Below, piece after piece: positions 1 to 10,559 of a stretch of DNA of 64,000 nucleotides. The DNA lies in NCBI RefSeq assembly GCF_000321225.1, contig NW_004450664.1, positions 1,378,006 to 1,442,005 on the forward strand, given 5' to 3'. Each line of letters opens with the position of its first letter. Positions within the stretch are counted from its first letter, which is position 1. Below the pieces are notes generated by a model. It saw only the letters and a list, made by a program, of their open reading frames with translations. It was not told the DNA's origin and searched no databases. Both the position numbers and the translations under genes were made by a program. This DNA is from Odobenus rosmarus divergens. Its lineage: Eukaryota > Chordata > Mammalia > Carnivora > Odobenidae.

Positions 1-141
1 AACACAAGCAGGGGGAGTGGGAGAGGGAGAAGCAGACTCCCCTCTGAGCAGGGAGCCCGATGCGGGGCTTGATCCCAGGACCCCGGGACCATGACCTGAG
101 CCGAAGGCAGACGCTTAACGACTGAGCCACCCAGGCGCCCC
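1..141 (-). mobile_element. Can-SINE, type B, cut by window edge
   Basis: Reverse-strand tRNA-Lys-derived SINE; its head lies at 141 (ccacccaggcgcccc) and its tail is outside the window. The A/B-box region and the purine block gggggagtgggagaggg read on the plus strand as the complement of a type B copy. Confidence 0.93.
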
Positions 142-249
142 TAGGCAGTGATTCTTTCAAGGGTGATAGAAATATATACACAGGGTGGATAATCATTAGT
201 GCTTCGTGACTGTTTTTGCCCTGTGGCCAGTACTGTACAGATATAATCT

Positions 250-625
250 AAATGAATTCTCAGCCAATATCTGTGCCTCTCTTCTAGCAACAGAATCCCT
301 GGTTTTTTGCTAGCCATGTGGCTGTGAAGCTATAAAGCTCCACCCTTCTCATGGCTAGTGTGTGCAACTTCTGGAAACTGGCCTTTTTGCTCCTTTCTTC
401 TAGCCACCATGCAGATGAGAAAGCAGGCATGGAAGCAGGTGGCTTGGGCCTTTGAGGCCAACTTGGTAATGCTTGGGAGCGAACCTGGTAGGAGTCAGTG
501 TTCCAAACACCATGAAGCACTGCACCTGGCGGAGGCCACTGACCTGAGACTTTATCTGAACTTTTATCTCCTTAAGCCACAGTTTGGGGCACTTGCTCAT
601 TGCAGCTGAATCTAACCCTCACTAC
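250..625 (+). mobile_element. MaLR/MLT-like LTR fragment
   Basis: The right end (cttaagccacagtttgggg... then gcagctgaatctaaccct, about 570-622) resembles the 3' end of mammalian MaLR LTRs, which finish with a taagccact...ttgttacagcagc stretch. The rest is too diverged for a subfamily name. Family recalled from memory, not searched. Confidence 0.5.
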
Positions 626-639
626 TACAAGTGGGTGTC

Positions 640-765
640 TTTATCTCTACTTTTTCTGAGACATCGAGCAAGTCCCCCATGTGTGGCAAAGCTTGGATTT
701 GAGCCAAGTCTGTCTCTTTCTAAAACCCTTGTTATTTGCAGTAAATTACGCTTCTTACCATTAAT
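640..765 (-). mobile_element. MIR fragment (probable)
   Basis: A stretch with ggatttgagccaagtctgtct fits the reverse complement of the MIR core, whose usual form is gggattcgaacccaggcagtct. Short and diverged. Confidence 0.35.
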
Positions 766-1560
766 GTTTAGAAATATGGCAGCTATACTATTAAAGGATT
801 TGCAAAGGATACTAAATCAAAATATCCATAGCCACTAAAAGCTTTAACTAAAGCTCTCAGATAAATAAATATTTAAGAACATCTGAAGACTTAGGGCTTT
901 TAAAGGGAGTATTTACACTGGAATAGTGACATCAACGGAATTTTTTTTTAAATCAGAAAATGCAGAAGAAAGCACCCCCAATATTTTAATTTCTGGAGTG
1001 TTTTTGTCCTATTTTGCCCAGCCCTCCCCCTCACACACACAGTTTAGGGATGAGGATTGGGGGGGGAACAACGGTGACTTCTGTGGCTTACAACGTGGTT
1101 CTACAGTGGAAGTCAAAACTCCTACCCTAACAGCACGACCTGCTGTTAGCATCTCTCATAAAAAACCAAGGCTGAATGACCGTTAAGGCCAAGGAGCACA
1201 GTGTGCGAATGAGCTTCATCGTGTGCACCAGCTCTGCCCCCAGACAGAGTGCTGGGCTTGGGGGATGCCGAAGGTTTGTCGGGGGAGTGCTGTAATGACA
1301 AGTGGTGTCTACAGAAGGGGATTGATGTGCACTCCTGTTCGCCCTTCCTGCAGCATGGTATTGGCTAGTTGGAAATTGAAACCTTTACCATTATTTCTCA
1401 ATCCACAAGATGATGCTGATTCCCACCTGAAGCTTCTTCTTTTACCTTTTGAAGGGGATCCGAACAAGCCACCCCAAACTATGCCCCTTTGGCAGACTGT
1501 TCTGCTCAGAAGGCCTTGAGAGTTAGCAGAGGCAGGAAGGGCTCCCTGACTCCCCCTTTC
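766..1560. other. Unassigned sequence
   Basis: AT-rich then mixed sequence with no repeat I recognise and no credible exon. It includes a short CA-rich stretch and a G run at 1031-1067. Confidence 0.5.
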
Positions 1561-1695
1561 TACTGATGAACAGGTCTTGAAATTTCCTGCCAGGAAGGGC
1601 CCTTCCTGCTCCAGAAAGAAGAGAACAGTCTTATGGCCAGAGACTGAAACGGACCTGGACAAACAAACAAAGCTTCTAAAATCACCCCAATCTCC

Positions 1696-1879
1696 GGCGC
1701 CTGGGTGGCTCAGTCGGTTAAGTGTCTGCCTTCAGCTCAGGTCATGATCTCAGGGTCCTGGGACCAAGTGCTACATCGGGCTCTCTGCTCAGCGGGGAGT
1801 CTGCTTCTTCCTCCCACTCTCCCTCTATGCTCTCTCTCTCAAATAAATAAATAAAATCTTAAAAAAAAATAAAAAAATA
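1696..1879 (+). mobile_element. Can-SINE, between types A and B
   Basis: Full-length copy from ggcgcctggg to the A-rich tail. Imperfect TSD: aaaatcaccccaatctcc before, aaaatcaccctgatcttcc after. Inserted in the ERV1-like LTR. Confidence 0.95.
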
Positions 1880-1994
1880 AAATCACCCTGATCTTCCTCC
1901 AGTTTCCCGTATATGTCCTAGTCACTGTCCCACAACAGACTACCCCTAATGGAAGTCTCTGTCTTATCAAATTGTTTGTGTAAAAAGGTATATA

Positions 1995-2168
1995 GGGGTA
2001 CCTGGGTGGCTCAGTTGGTTAAGCATCTGCCTTCAGCTCTGGTCATGATCTCAGGGTCCTGGGATCGAGCTCCACGTCGGGCTCCCTGCTCGGTGAGAAG
2101 TCTGCTTCTCCCTCTGTGCTCTTGCGTGCTCTCTCTCTCAAATAAATAAAATCTTAAAAAAAAAAAAA
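1995..2168 (+). mobile_element. Can-SINE
   Basis: Full-length copy with head ggggtacctggg and tail aaataaataaaatctt plus poly(A). TSD aaaaaggtata on both sides. Second SINE in the ERV1-like LTR, only about 115 bp from the first. Confidence 0.95.
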
Positions 2169-2357
2169 GGTATACAAACTTTGAGGCTTAATGGCTTCTT
2201 CAGATCTGAATCTTCCTTCTGAAGACTCCTGCGTGCATGCAAACATGTGAAATAAATGTGTAGGCTTTTCTCCTGTTAATCTGCTTCAAGTCAGCTTAAT
2301 TCTTGGGCCCAACCACAGATCCTAAGAGAGGAGAAGGAAGTTTTTTCTACCCCACAT

Positions 2358-2639
2358 TTTAATAACATTAGATATTAGTGGAACATTTATTTTATCTGTG
2401 TAGAAATTCTATTATTTTTAAAAAGCTGGGTTTCTTGTATAAGCATAATAATAAAATCCTAGGGCATCCTGGGGGGCTTGATCTCTGGGGTGTTTATCCT
2501 CTGCCCTCCAGGGCTCAGACCTGCTCTGAGACGCAAAAAAAAGGGACCATACAGCTCCACGGAGAGTCCAGTGCGATATCCTGCCTTTTAGGACAGGCTT
2601 TGTAAACTATACACTTTACAAATTTACTTGCTACTGTAC
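2358..2639. other. Unassigned; possible worn SINE remnant
   Basis: AT-rich sequence. At 2449-2545 a gggcatcctggggggcttgatc stretch, a CTCTGCCCTCC-like block and a short A run could be a heavily decayed SINE, but the match is too weak to call. Confidence 0.3.
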
Positions 2640-2830
2640 ATCAGAGGAGAAGATCTTAGCAGGAGGCAAGTCACCCTTTGTCTCCCTGAAACCTTCTCGC
2701 AAACCCACAGCATGCTCTCATTTTGGTTTTGTGCCTTTGGTCACGTTATTCCTTCTATTTGCAACTGCTTTCTTTCCCAGTTATCCGCCTCAATGTTCTC
2801 CACCGGGAAGCCTTCCAGATTGCTCTAGTT
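2640..2830 (+). mobile_element. L2 fragment (weak)
   Basis: Contains a ccgcctcaatgttctccaccgggaagccttcc stretch. This fits the L2 3' region, where a tcaaatgtcacctcctcagagaggccttcc-like segment is expected. Low identity. Confidence 0.35.
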
Positions 2831-2835
2831 TAAAC

Positions 2836-2945
2836 CAGTAGCTCTCAAAGAGGGAAGAGCTGCAGCAGCAACAGCCCCTGGGACGGGGAACTCGTCAGGT
2901 CCCACCGCCCACCCTAGCGGAAACTGCTGGTGGGCCCATCAGTTG
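2836..2945 (+). mobile_element. MER5-like hAT-Charlie fragment
   Basis: Begins ccagtagctctcaaagagg, close to the CAGTGGTTCTCAAA terminal inverted repeat of MER5 elements. Then follow gcagcagcaacagcccctggga and ggaaactgctggtggg in the order expected for MER5. The right TIR is missing. Confidence 0.55.
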
Positions 2946-3360
2946 GTCTGGGGTCTCCGGGCGCTTCTGCTGCACGCCCCCCGCCCCCATCAGCTAGCGT
3001 CAGCTTCAGGGCCACATTGACCTGTCCCGCCTCTGGACAGGGTGGGGGGACGGGTGGGGGGCGGATCACAACACCTCACCTGGAGGCAAACCTCCCTTCA
3101 CATGATTCCTGTGTGGGAGCCCCTCCAGGTGCAGGCAGTCTGCGCCTCTCCCCCCTCCCCCATAAAGATTGAGTGCGGGCTCCTTGACCGAAGGTGGTAC
3201 TTTAACCCTTTAGAATGATGATAAAAGTCACCTCCGCTATGGATTTTGTCTTCGGTCACTGTGGGTGCCCAGAGTAATTGGGAGAGAGCCTTAGAAGGCC
3301 TGGTAGGGCCCGAAACAGGTATGGCCTTTAGCCTTTACAAGCTAAGATGTGCAAAGGCCT
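2946..3360. other. GC-rich unassigned DNA with G-quadruplex motif
   Basis: Four G runs lie within 3040-3062 (gggtggggggacgggtgggg), a canonical G4-forming pattern on the plus strand. C-rich stretches follow at 3140-3165. No exon recognised. Confidence 0.45.
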
Positions 3361-3540
3361 GTCAGTCGCACGACGCCATGCGGCACATACGTGTGACATG
3401 CTAATTATAACCGCTAAGTTTAACTGCGCGCCTCTTAGGTGGCAGGTAGTGCTCTCCGCGAACTGCTTACACAGTTTGCAGCGCCCAGTGCAAACGAACT
3501 CACGGGGCCCCTGGGTGAAAACGCAGGGCAAGGACGGCTG
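3361..3540. promoter_or_regulatory. CpG-rich patch 1
   Basis: Hand count: 15 CpG in 180 bp with about 51 C and 52 G. That gives GC near 57% and observed/expected CpG near 1.0, against strong CpG depletion in the surrounding DNA. It is short of the usual CpG-island length on its own. A regulatory role is inference. Confidence 0.4.
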
Positions 3541-3610
3541 AAAGGACCAAAATAGTAAACATTTTCCTTTCTTCTGTTGTCTATCTCTGGACTCCTCCTG
3601 GTGTTTTTAA

Positions 3611-3814
3611 TTTTTTTTTTTTAAGATTTATTTATTTATTTTGAGAGAGTGAGAATGAGAGATTGAGAGAGAGTACATGAGAGCGGGGAGGGTTAGAGGG
3701 AGAAGCAGGCCCCTCGCTGAGCAGGGAGCCCGATGCGGAACTCGATCCCAGGACTCCAGGATCATGACCTGAGCCGAAGGCAGCCGCCCAACCAACTGAG
3801 TCACCCAGGCACCC
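3611..3814 (-). mobile_element. Can-SINE, type A
   Basis: Reverse copy with the T-rich tail at the left and ccacccaggcaccc at the right. TSD tgtttttaatttt on both sides. It separates the two CpG-rich patches. Confidence 0.95.
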
Positions 3815-3839
3815 TGTTTTTAATTTTCTATTTAATGTC

Positions 3840-4345
3840 ACTCTTCCTGGGGCACAGGGACGCTCCTGGGGGAGCGTAGACCCGGCCAGGTGCCCGCCAG
3901 TCAGTGCTCACACTCCCGCCTTCCAGCTGCTGGATCCCCGCCCCCCCCTCGGCCCCCCACAGCCACCAAACCAAAGCACCACGCGCTGGCAGGGGGACGG
4001 GAAGCCTACCAGCTCAGGGGCTGCAGACCTGTGGCCCCCAGGGCATTGCTACCTCTGCGCCGGAACAAGCCGGGTGCTTAGATCGGGGCGGGCACTGCCA
4101 GCTCAGGAGGGCGCACGCTGCCAGGCCCCCATCCGAGACGCAGAGATGTGGGGACGCACTGGCGGACCCGGACCCTGGGGGGCGCGCACACCCCGCCCGG
4201 CGGGGAGCCGAGTGGTGGGCGGGGCAGGGCAGCGAGGTGGGGTGGGGGCTGGGGACCCGGCTGCCTAGAACCTGCGGAGGCAGGAAGCGGGATCACTCCA
4301 GAGTGCAGCCTTCGAGCCTGGCGCATGCTCGTTCTAGTGTCCCTT
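3840..4345. promoter_or_regulatory. CpG-island-like region with GC boxes
   Basis: GC-rich DNA. In 4081-4340 I count about 23 CpG at roughly 70% GC (observed/expected about 0.7). GC-box-like GGGCGG cores occur near 4084-4091 and 4217-4225, and G runs at 4205-4257 could form G-quadruplexes. A 202-residue open frame crosses it but looks like a by-product of base composition. It could be an unannotated promoter, an orphan CpG island, or simply GC-rich DNA. Confidence 0.45.
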
Positions 4346-4474
4346 GGGACTTGATTTACAAAACAGAAATTCAAAATGTAAAATTAAGAATTGCAAGGCC
4401 ATGGCTCCAGAGCATTCAGTCCCAGGCTGGGACTCTTTGGGACACGGGGCCGGGTCACTGCCCCCACTGCATGT

Positions 4475-4700
4475 CCCTGCAGCCAACCTTTTGTAGGATT
4501 TACTTCTTTTAAGTCTCACAACAAGCCTATAAAACTACGTCTTACGGTCGTCTCCATTTTGCAGATGGGGAAGTTGAGACGTAGAGGGAGGAGGTAGCCT
4601 GCCTGACAGTGCTCAGCCATTTGAGTAGGTGGAGCGGGATTCTAACCCAGGCAGTCTGACCCAGAGCCTGCATTCTTGACATTGTGCATGCTACTGCTCG
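4475..4700 (-). mobile_element. MIR
   Basis: Reverse MIR. Seen in order: agtctcacaacaagcctataaaact, tccattttgcagatggggaag, a diverged core, then ggattctaacccaggcagtctgacccagagcc. Confidence 0.8.
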
Positions 4701-5879
4701 GACAGAGTACGTGCACAGCAGACGCAACGTCGACATGGGCAGCCAAGCGTCTGTGGCTCCTTCAAGTCCAGCAGGCCTGAGTGCCCTGTCTTCCCTGCAG
4801 TTTCCCTCAGGTTCTTTTGCCCCCTATCTAAAACCGTTTTGTTAATCTTCTCCCAAAGGAGAAGTAGGAACATGAACACGATGTAGGGTTTCCGTTCAGG
4901 ACGCTGAGTGCCAGTGACATGTCTGTGGATGTCACTGAAAGGGGGTGAGGCTAGCTCGAAGCGGGCGCTCTGCCAGCCGCCTTCCCTCCTCCGGTGGGTT
5001 TCACAGCCTGGCACTGAAATGAAGATCCCGGTCCCTCCTTTGTACCTGTCTGACCGCTGACCTACATCTCTCGCATCTTCCTCCCATCACCCACCATCCT
5101 CAGCATCATCGCCACTGTCCTCACCCTTCTGAGCATCTGCTGTGTACATCCGAAGAGGACAGAGTCTAGGGAAAGAGACTCGGCCTTAACGCACTCTTGG
5201 AAGGAGTTCCCATCAGGCAACATCTTTACCCAATATCTCTTTCTAGAGTTTGGGAGTGGTTGGAAGGGACGCCTTTCATCTGGGTATACCCCTCTGGAGA
5301 ATAATCTCGTATGGTCACTCCGTTCCTTTTTCTAAATCGGCTAGGGTGCGGGACAGGGCAAAGTTCTAATGATACTTCTAATGTCAAGGAGAGTACTGAC
5401 ATCAGAAATGAGAAGAGAAAATTGTGAAAAAAGTATATGAAATGTACATAAATAAAAATTTCATTAAGTAACATGCACTGATTTTAAATGTGCACAACAT
5501 TCTTGTTACTACTTAAAAATAGAATGATGAAGGGTGATTTGGTGGGAGTAATTGTTTAGTTGAAAAAAATCAATTTAACATCACTTTGCTTTCAATTTCT
5601 GCTGCCAAGAAAACTCATGCTGTATCTTCTAATTCAAACATAAGTGTCTCCAGAAACCTTTGGATCCCATATTACAAAGCCCCATCTGTTTTACCCTCTC
5701 CAAATTAGCATTTTAGCTTAATTCACTTATGAATTTTCTGACATTCGCTTGATTTCCCCCCACTCTTGTTATCTAAAGTTACAACTGGCATCTTTTAGAT
5801 TTGGATTCAACTTAGGAAATAATTTTTAGCTTTTTAAAATCCTTTTTGGTAGTAAGCAGGGTATAAATAAATAAGATTT
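4701..5879. other. Unassigned sequence
   Basis: About 1.2 kb without a repeat I can name. The right half (5400-5830) is AT-rich. No exon with splice sites was recognised. Confidence 0.5.
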
Positions 5880-6330
5880 AAAACGCGATGCAAATATGTA
5901 TGCACAAGGATGTTTACTGCGGCATCGTTTGCAAAAGCAACAATTGGAAACAAATGTCTATGAACCCAAGGGTGGCTGAAGCAGTCATTGCTAAAAAGGG
6001 TGAAGTATCTATCGATCAATTGTTCAATCTGTTGACTGAGACATCCTGATATGGAAGTCCGTATATGATAGAGGATATAGAAAAAAAAGAAACTGAAAAA
6101 ATAGGGAAAAAAGCAAATACAGAAGGTCAGAGGAAGTAGATTGCAAGTCACTCCAAGTGCGGAATGTGATTAGCTCTGGGGGGGCTGGGGGTGTGGGGGT
6201 GTGGGGGAGCACGGGGCAAGTGGCACAAGCAGCAGAGCGAACAGTCACGTTTCTTTCTGTAGTCTTGTGTTATGTTTGAGTCTTCTACAATAAGAACATG
6301 TGGCTTCATATTGTTTTGTAATTAAAAAAA
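5880..6330 (+). mobile_element. Old L1 (L1ME/HAL1-like) 3' end
   Basis: Contains acaaggatgtttactgcggc, atcgtttgcaaaagcaacaa and ttggaaacaaatgtctatga. Further on come the gtgattagctctggggg stretch and an AT-rich 3' end finishing in attaaaaaaa. This order is that of old mammalian L1M/HAL1 3' ends. The G-rich stretch at 6178-6216 has five runs of four or more G. Confidence 0.6.
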
Positions 6331-6339
6331 TCCAAACCA

Positions 6340-6539
6340 GGGGCGCCTGGGTGGCTCAGTTGGTTAATCGACTGCCTTCGGCTCAGGTCATGATCCTGGA
6401 GTGCCGGGATCGAGTCCCACATCGGGCTCCCTGCTGAGCGGGGAGTCTGCTTCTCCCTCTGAACCCCTTCCCTCTCATGCTCTGTATCTCTCGTTCTCTC
6501 TCTCTCTCAAATAAATAAATAAAATCTTTAAAAAAAAAA
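6340..6539 (+). mobile_element. Can-SINE, type A
   Basis: Full-length. TSD aaatccaaacca at both ends. It sits directly on the A-rich end of the old L1 fragment. Confidence 0.95.
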
Positions 6540-6550
6540 AATCCAAACCA

Positions 6551-6909
6551 AAGCAAAAATTCTTGAATTACCCGGCATAGATAATAAAATCGCAAATGAC
6601 ACAAATAAGGGTCATCAGAAATTTTGAAGGGTTCCTTTCTATTTCTAGTTTGAATAGTTACATATCCACACTTGAGGCAAAATAAAAAAGGAAAGAGATT
6701 TAAAACATAGACGAGAGGAAATGATTAGAGCTGAAGAAAACAGCCAGCGTACAACTGTCTGTCTAGAAAGCATAAAGAGATTACAGTTTTAGGTAGAATA
6801 CAAGGCAGAGACAAACACGTATTTGTGCTTGTAGAACTGTGTTTTGTGTTCGGGAGAGGACATTTTTCTAATACTGATGATAATAAGAATACATTGCCAT
6901 GATGGTGTG
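6551..6909. other. Unassigned sequence
   Basis: AT-rich DNA with no recognised repeat or exon. Confidence 0.4.
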
Positions 6910-7120
6910 GCAGGCGATATCTCAAATGATTTTACTTTTATTAACTCATGTGATCTTAACACCCCAGTTAGGAAGAGTCTGTTGTTATTCCCATTTGACA
7001 GATGAGAAATGGAAGCAGAGAGAGGTTAAGGCCAAGGTCACATAGGTTGAAAAGGGTGGAGCTGGGATTCAAACCCATGCAGGATGAATCCAGAGTCTAG
7101 ACACGTAACCACTTCCCTAA
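6910..7120 (-). mobile_element. MIR
   Basis: Reverse MIR with cccatttgacagatgagaaa, agagaggttaaggccaaggt and gagctgggattcaaaccca in the expected order. Confidence 0.85.
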
Positions 7121-8939
7121 AGTTGTAAAGCCAAATAGACACATGTGTCTACTCGGCAAGTGCATCTATGCGGCGGGGAGTGAGCACTGCCCCAGGGATG
7201 CTGGTCCAGCAGCCTCAGCTTTCCTCTGAGCTCCCCGTGCACACCCAGGCTGCCCTTGGCAATTTCTCCCCACATATGCAGCCAACTGTTTCTCTGATTG
7301 CTTATTTTCCAGTATTTCTGTGTAACTGCACTCAGATGAGGAGGCTAGCTTGCCTCAGAAAGCAAGTGGAGGACAGGGCACCAGAGAAGCTGGGGGACTC
7401 TGAGTTGGGTTGGTTGTTGGGAGCAAGGACTAGAAAATCGGTCAGAGCGAAGAGACGGCTGGCAGCTGGCAGAGGAGGAGGGCCACTGAACGGGAAAACT
7501 ATGATTTATTCATTAATCAGCAGCCAGGACAGGAGTACTCATTCCTCCAGCTTTCTCCTGCCTTGCCTTGTTGAACTAGCTATAGGTGAAGGATGGTGTG
7601 AATCACTTCTTTGTAGTTAAAAAGGAAGAAGTCAGAGCCCAAAGTCAAGGAATTTATCAACTATGCTAATATGAGAAGGACATCCACAGAGGAACACAGA
7701 AGACAGAAATAAATACTAAGCCGGGGATATGGGCTTCGGATCCCTTGCCAGTGCCCGCTGAGTTTTGTGATCACAGGTAGATGACTTCATGCCTGAGACC
7801 CTCTGGGAGAACTACACCTGTGTCAGTAGGTCGTAGTAAGGGTCACAGGAAGTCATGCACACCGAAGTTGGTCAACGGGGTAGAGACTCAGAGCTCACTC
7901 TCTACCTGAAGGAGGCAGGTAGGATACAGAAAATAGATTCCTTCCCTCCCTCCGCCCACGGGTGTCACACCTGCATTAAGCTCTTCAGGCCCGACTAGCC
8001 TCCTTCTGCTCCCAATCCCCTTTGTCTTTCACAGACTTGCCCCCTAAAAGTCTCCAGACTTCAAATCCCATCAGGGATCGGGAACTGGCCTGGGCTAGAG
8101 AAGTAGCAACATGCTCTCAAGGATGAGAAACAGGCCTTGAGAAAAGAGGTTGAGGGGACTGAGGAAGCAGGGTTAGCCTGTTGGTCAGCGACATATGGCT
8201 CATGGCCGGTGTCTCGAGAGACAACGTTCCCATGCATGACCCTCTGTCATGCTTCAGCTGGGAGACTGCAGCTGCTGCTGGGGAGAAAGACAGCTGGGGG
8301 ATGCATACCCCCCGGAACATGCTGCCCTCCAAGGGGCCTCGGGCTCTGCAGCGCTCTCAAGACTGGCAAAGGGTTTAGAGCTCCTGGATGTACACACCCC
8401 CCTTCTTTGTTTACATCCGCCAGTCATACTCTCTCCTCAGAATTTCCCAGTCTTATTTCACGAGGCGTTTAGTCTCTCAGTCAGTGAGCTAGAATCGTGG
8501 ACGCCCCACCCACATTCCCATTTCTGGATCGGCACACTTGCCCTCACCGCTGAGAAAGGTGCTGGCCATGAAATGCACGACTCTCCCTTTTTCTGGGATA
8601 CTGTCCTGGCGGAGGGGGGCCAGCTGGCCAGAGTGCTTGCTGTCACGCAACCCTCACCAAGGGCAACCCCCAGCCACTGACCACTGACTGGTGTGGAGGT
8701 ACAGAGGGCTGCCCCTTTGCCTCAAAGCTAGACTCCCACAAATCCCATCCCTGCCTGGCCATTCTCCTTCCCTGCCCTCCCTCCATACAGGTTCCCCATG
8801 CATCACGGGCCCTGGAATCCCCACCACAGTGTACCGGGGAGACTCTAAGGATGCAATTCAGAGGTTCACTGACCCAGCCACCCTCGTGGAAAACCTGCTT
8901 CACAAGCACTAAAGCACTTGTTTAAGATGCGCATCCCTG
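7121..8939. other. Unassigned region, about 1.8 kb
   Basis: No repeat recognised across nearly all of it. Several short open frames overlap (for example 7168-7620, 8137-8680), but none has a recognisable domain, a Kozak-supported start or paired splice sites that I could identify. Confidence 0.5.
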
Positions 8940-9140
8940 AGGGGGCTCCTGGGTGGCTCAGTCGGTTGGGCGTCTGCCTTTGGCTCAGGTCTGATCCCAG
9001 GGTCCTGGGATGGAGCCCCGCATCGGGCTCCCTGCTCAGCGGGGAGCCTGCTTCTCCCTTGCCCTCTGCCTGCTGCTCCCCGTGCTTGAGCTCTTGCTCT
9101 CTCTCAAATACATAAAATCTTAAAAAAAAAAAAAAAAAAA
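8940..9140 (+). mobile_element. Can-SINE with 16-bp TSD
   Basis: Full-length, ending in a pure A run. TSD aagatgcgcatccctg (8924-8939) against aagatgcacatccctg (9141-9156), one difference. Confidence 0.95.
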
Positions 9141-9156
9141 AAGATGCACATCCCTG

Positions 9157-9350
9157 GAGCACCTGGCTGGCTCAGTTGGTAGAGTGTGTGACTCTTGATT
9201 CCAGAGAGGGAACACAAGCAGGGGGAGTGGGAGAGGGAGAAGCAGGCTTCCCGCAGATCAGGGAGCCCGTTGCGGGGTTTGATCCCAGGATCCTGGGATC
9301 ATGACCTGAGCCAAAGGCAGATGCCTAACGACTGAGCCACCCAGGCACCC
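9157..9350 (-). mobile_element. Rearranged SINE: plus-strand head fused to reverse SINE
   Basis: Bases 9157-9201 are a plus-strand tRNA-Lys-like head (cacctggctggctcagttgg, then gtgactcttgatt). They run straight into a reverse-strand type B SINE (about 9204-9350) whose A/T tail is missing. The two heads point outward. Confidence 0.8.
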
Positions 9351-9785
9351 AAGAATTTGCATTTTCAACAGCCTTCCAACTATGCTCAGGAATACTTAGG
9401 TTTGTGCAGCACTGTTACCGTCTCTTCTACTCTCCCATCACTCAAGGCATTTCCATTTAGCACGGTCTTCCTTCCACTAACATCGCCCTGGGTCCTCTCC
9501 CTGCCCCTCTCCATGCATGGTGCCCGCTGCCACTTGCCTAGCGCTCACCGCCAGATGGGAAGCCCTCCTCCATGGAATCACCCCAACTCTCCTCCTTCAC
9601 CTCCCAAAGGGCAAAACTACCTACACCATGAATCTGACACCCTAGCCTGTTCTTCACATTGTCAGGAAACTTTTTTCCCACAATACCTCGCCTGATCTGT
9701 ACTCTAATCTGCTTGAGGACCTCGAATGTGGCTTAAACTTCTTTGTAGTCTCCTGCTCAGCACTATGCAAACATTTAAAAGTGTT
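9351..9785. other. Unassigned, possibly L2-related at right
   Basis: C/T-rich sequence. The stretch 9690-9770 (gtactctaatctgcttgagg, then tgtagtctcctgctcagc) vaguely resembles an L2 3' end. Confidence 0.3.
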
Positions 9786-9893
9786 TCACTCATTCAATAG
9801 ATATTTATTGAATATTATGTGCCAGGCACAGTATTAGACTCTGGCGATCCAAAGATAAATAGATTGTTCTTATCTTGGTGGGCCGCACAATTC
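9786..9893 (-). mobile_element. L2 3' end
   Basis: Reverse L2: cactcattcaatagatattt then ttatgtgccaggcacagt, the complement of the characteristic L2 3' terminus. Confidence 0.75.
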
Positions 9894-9959
9894 AATTGAT
9901 TAAATGCTTTCAAGAGTGAGTTTATTGTAAAAGTATCTCTAAAGACAGCATCAAAAGGC

Positions 9960-10480
9960 TTTCATTCATTTATTCATTCAATAAATATGTATTAAGCACT
10001 GATTATGTGCCAGGCACGTAGGTACCAGGAATATGATGGTAAGCAAAACAGACATAGGATCTGTTCTCCGGAAGCTTATGGTTTAGTGCGACAGACATAT
10101 TGATTATATGATTATACAAATTATAATTACAAAATATGGCAAGTGCTTTTAAGGAAAAGTGCAGGGTGTTAAAGCACCGGGCCTTACCAAAAGTTAGGTA
10201 GAGCTTTAAACAGACAGCTTGGGGAGAAGATATGAGGGAACTTGCAAGGTGCAGGGAACAGCATGTACAAAACCCTTGTGGTGAGAGGAGTTTGGCTTCT
10301 GGGAACTGAAAGAAGGGAGCAGAGTGAGTTCCCAGGGCGCGATGAGCAGAAGGGGGAGAGGCAGTGGGAGGTGAGAGGTCAGGGAGGCGAGAATCCAATC
10401 TCTGGGGCCCTGATGGCCACATTAAGGATTTTGCTCTTCATTTTAAGAACAATCAGAAGACAGTGAAGACGTCAGTCAAT
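9960..10480 (-). mobile_element. L2
   Basis: Starts with tcattcatttattcattcaa, then gattatgtgccaggcacg. It continues through ctgttctccggaagcttatgg and a G/A-rich stretch to aggattttgctcttcatttt, in the order of reverse L2. Confidence 0.75.
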
Positions 10481-10559
10481 GTGAGAAAGCAAAGGAAAGG
10501 GCTCTCAGGCTGGAGTGCGGGGCTCCCAGGCTGGACTGTGGGTCTTTCACCAGGCTGCA

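Larger units (their letters stand above)
1561..2357 (+). mobile_element. ERV1-like solo LTR, split by two SINEs
   Basis: The right part has a poly(A) signal (aataaa near 2251), then ctcctgttaatctgcttcaa and a purine-rich stretch ending taccccaca at about 2357. That arrangement is typical of the R-U5 end of gammaretrovirus-type (ERV1) LTRs. With the SINEs at 1696-1879 and 1995-2168 removed, roughly 410 bp remain, a normal LTR length. The left edge is approximate and no 4-5 bp TSD could be confirmed. No internal retroviral genes are present. Confidence 0.5.

Noticed and set aside
2449..2545. Decayed SINE
   Set aside because: Only a loose head-like stretch and a short A run; below what I can support.
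3904..4512. 202-residue open frame across the GC-rich region
   Set aside because: Rich in P, G, A and R with no domain. Overlapping frames on both strands are equally open, so it reflects GC content. It also runs into the MIR.
7168..7620. 150-residue plus-strand frame
   Set aside because: Low-complexity, no recognised family, no conserved neighbours. Length is expected by chance in 64 kb.
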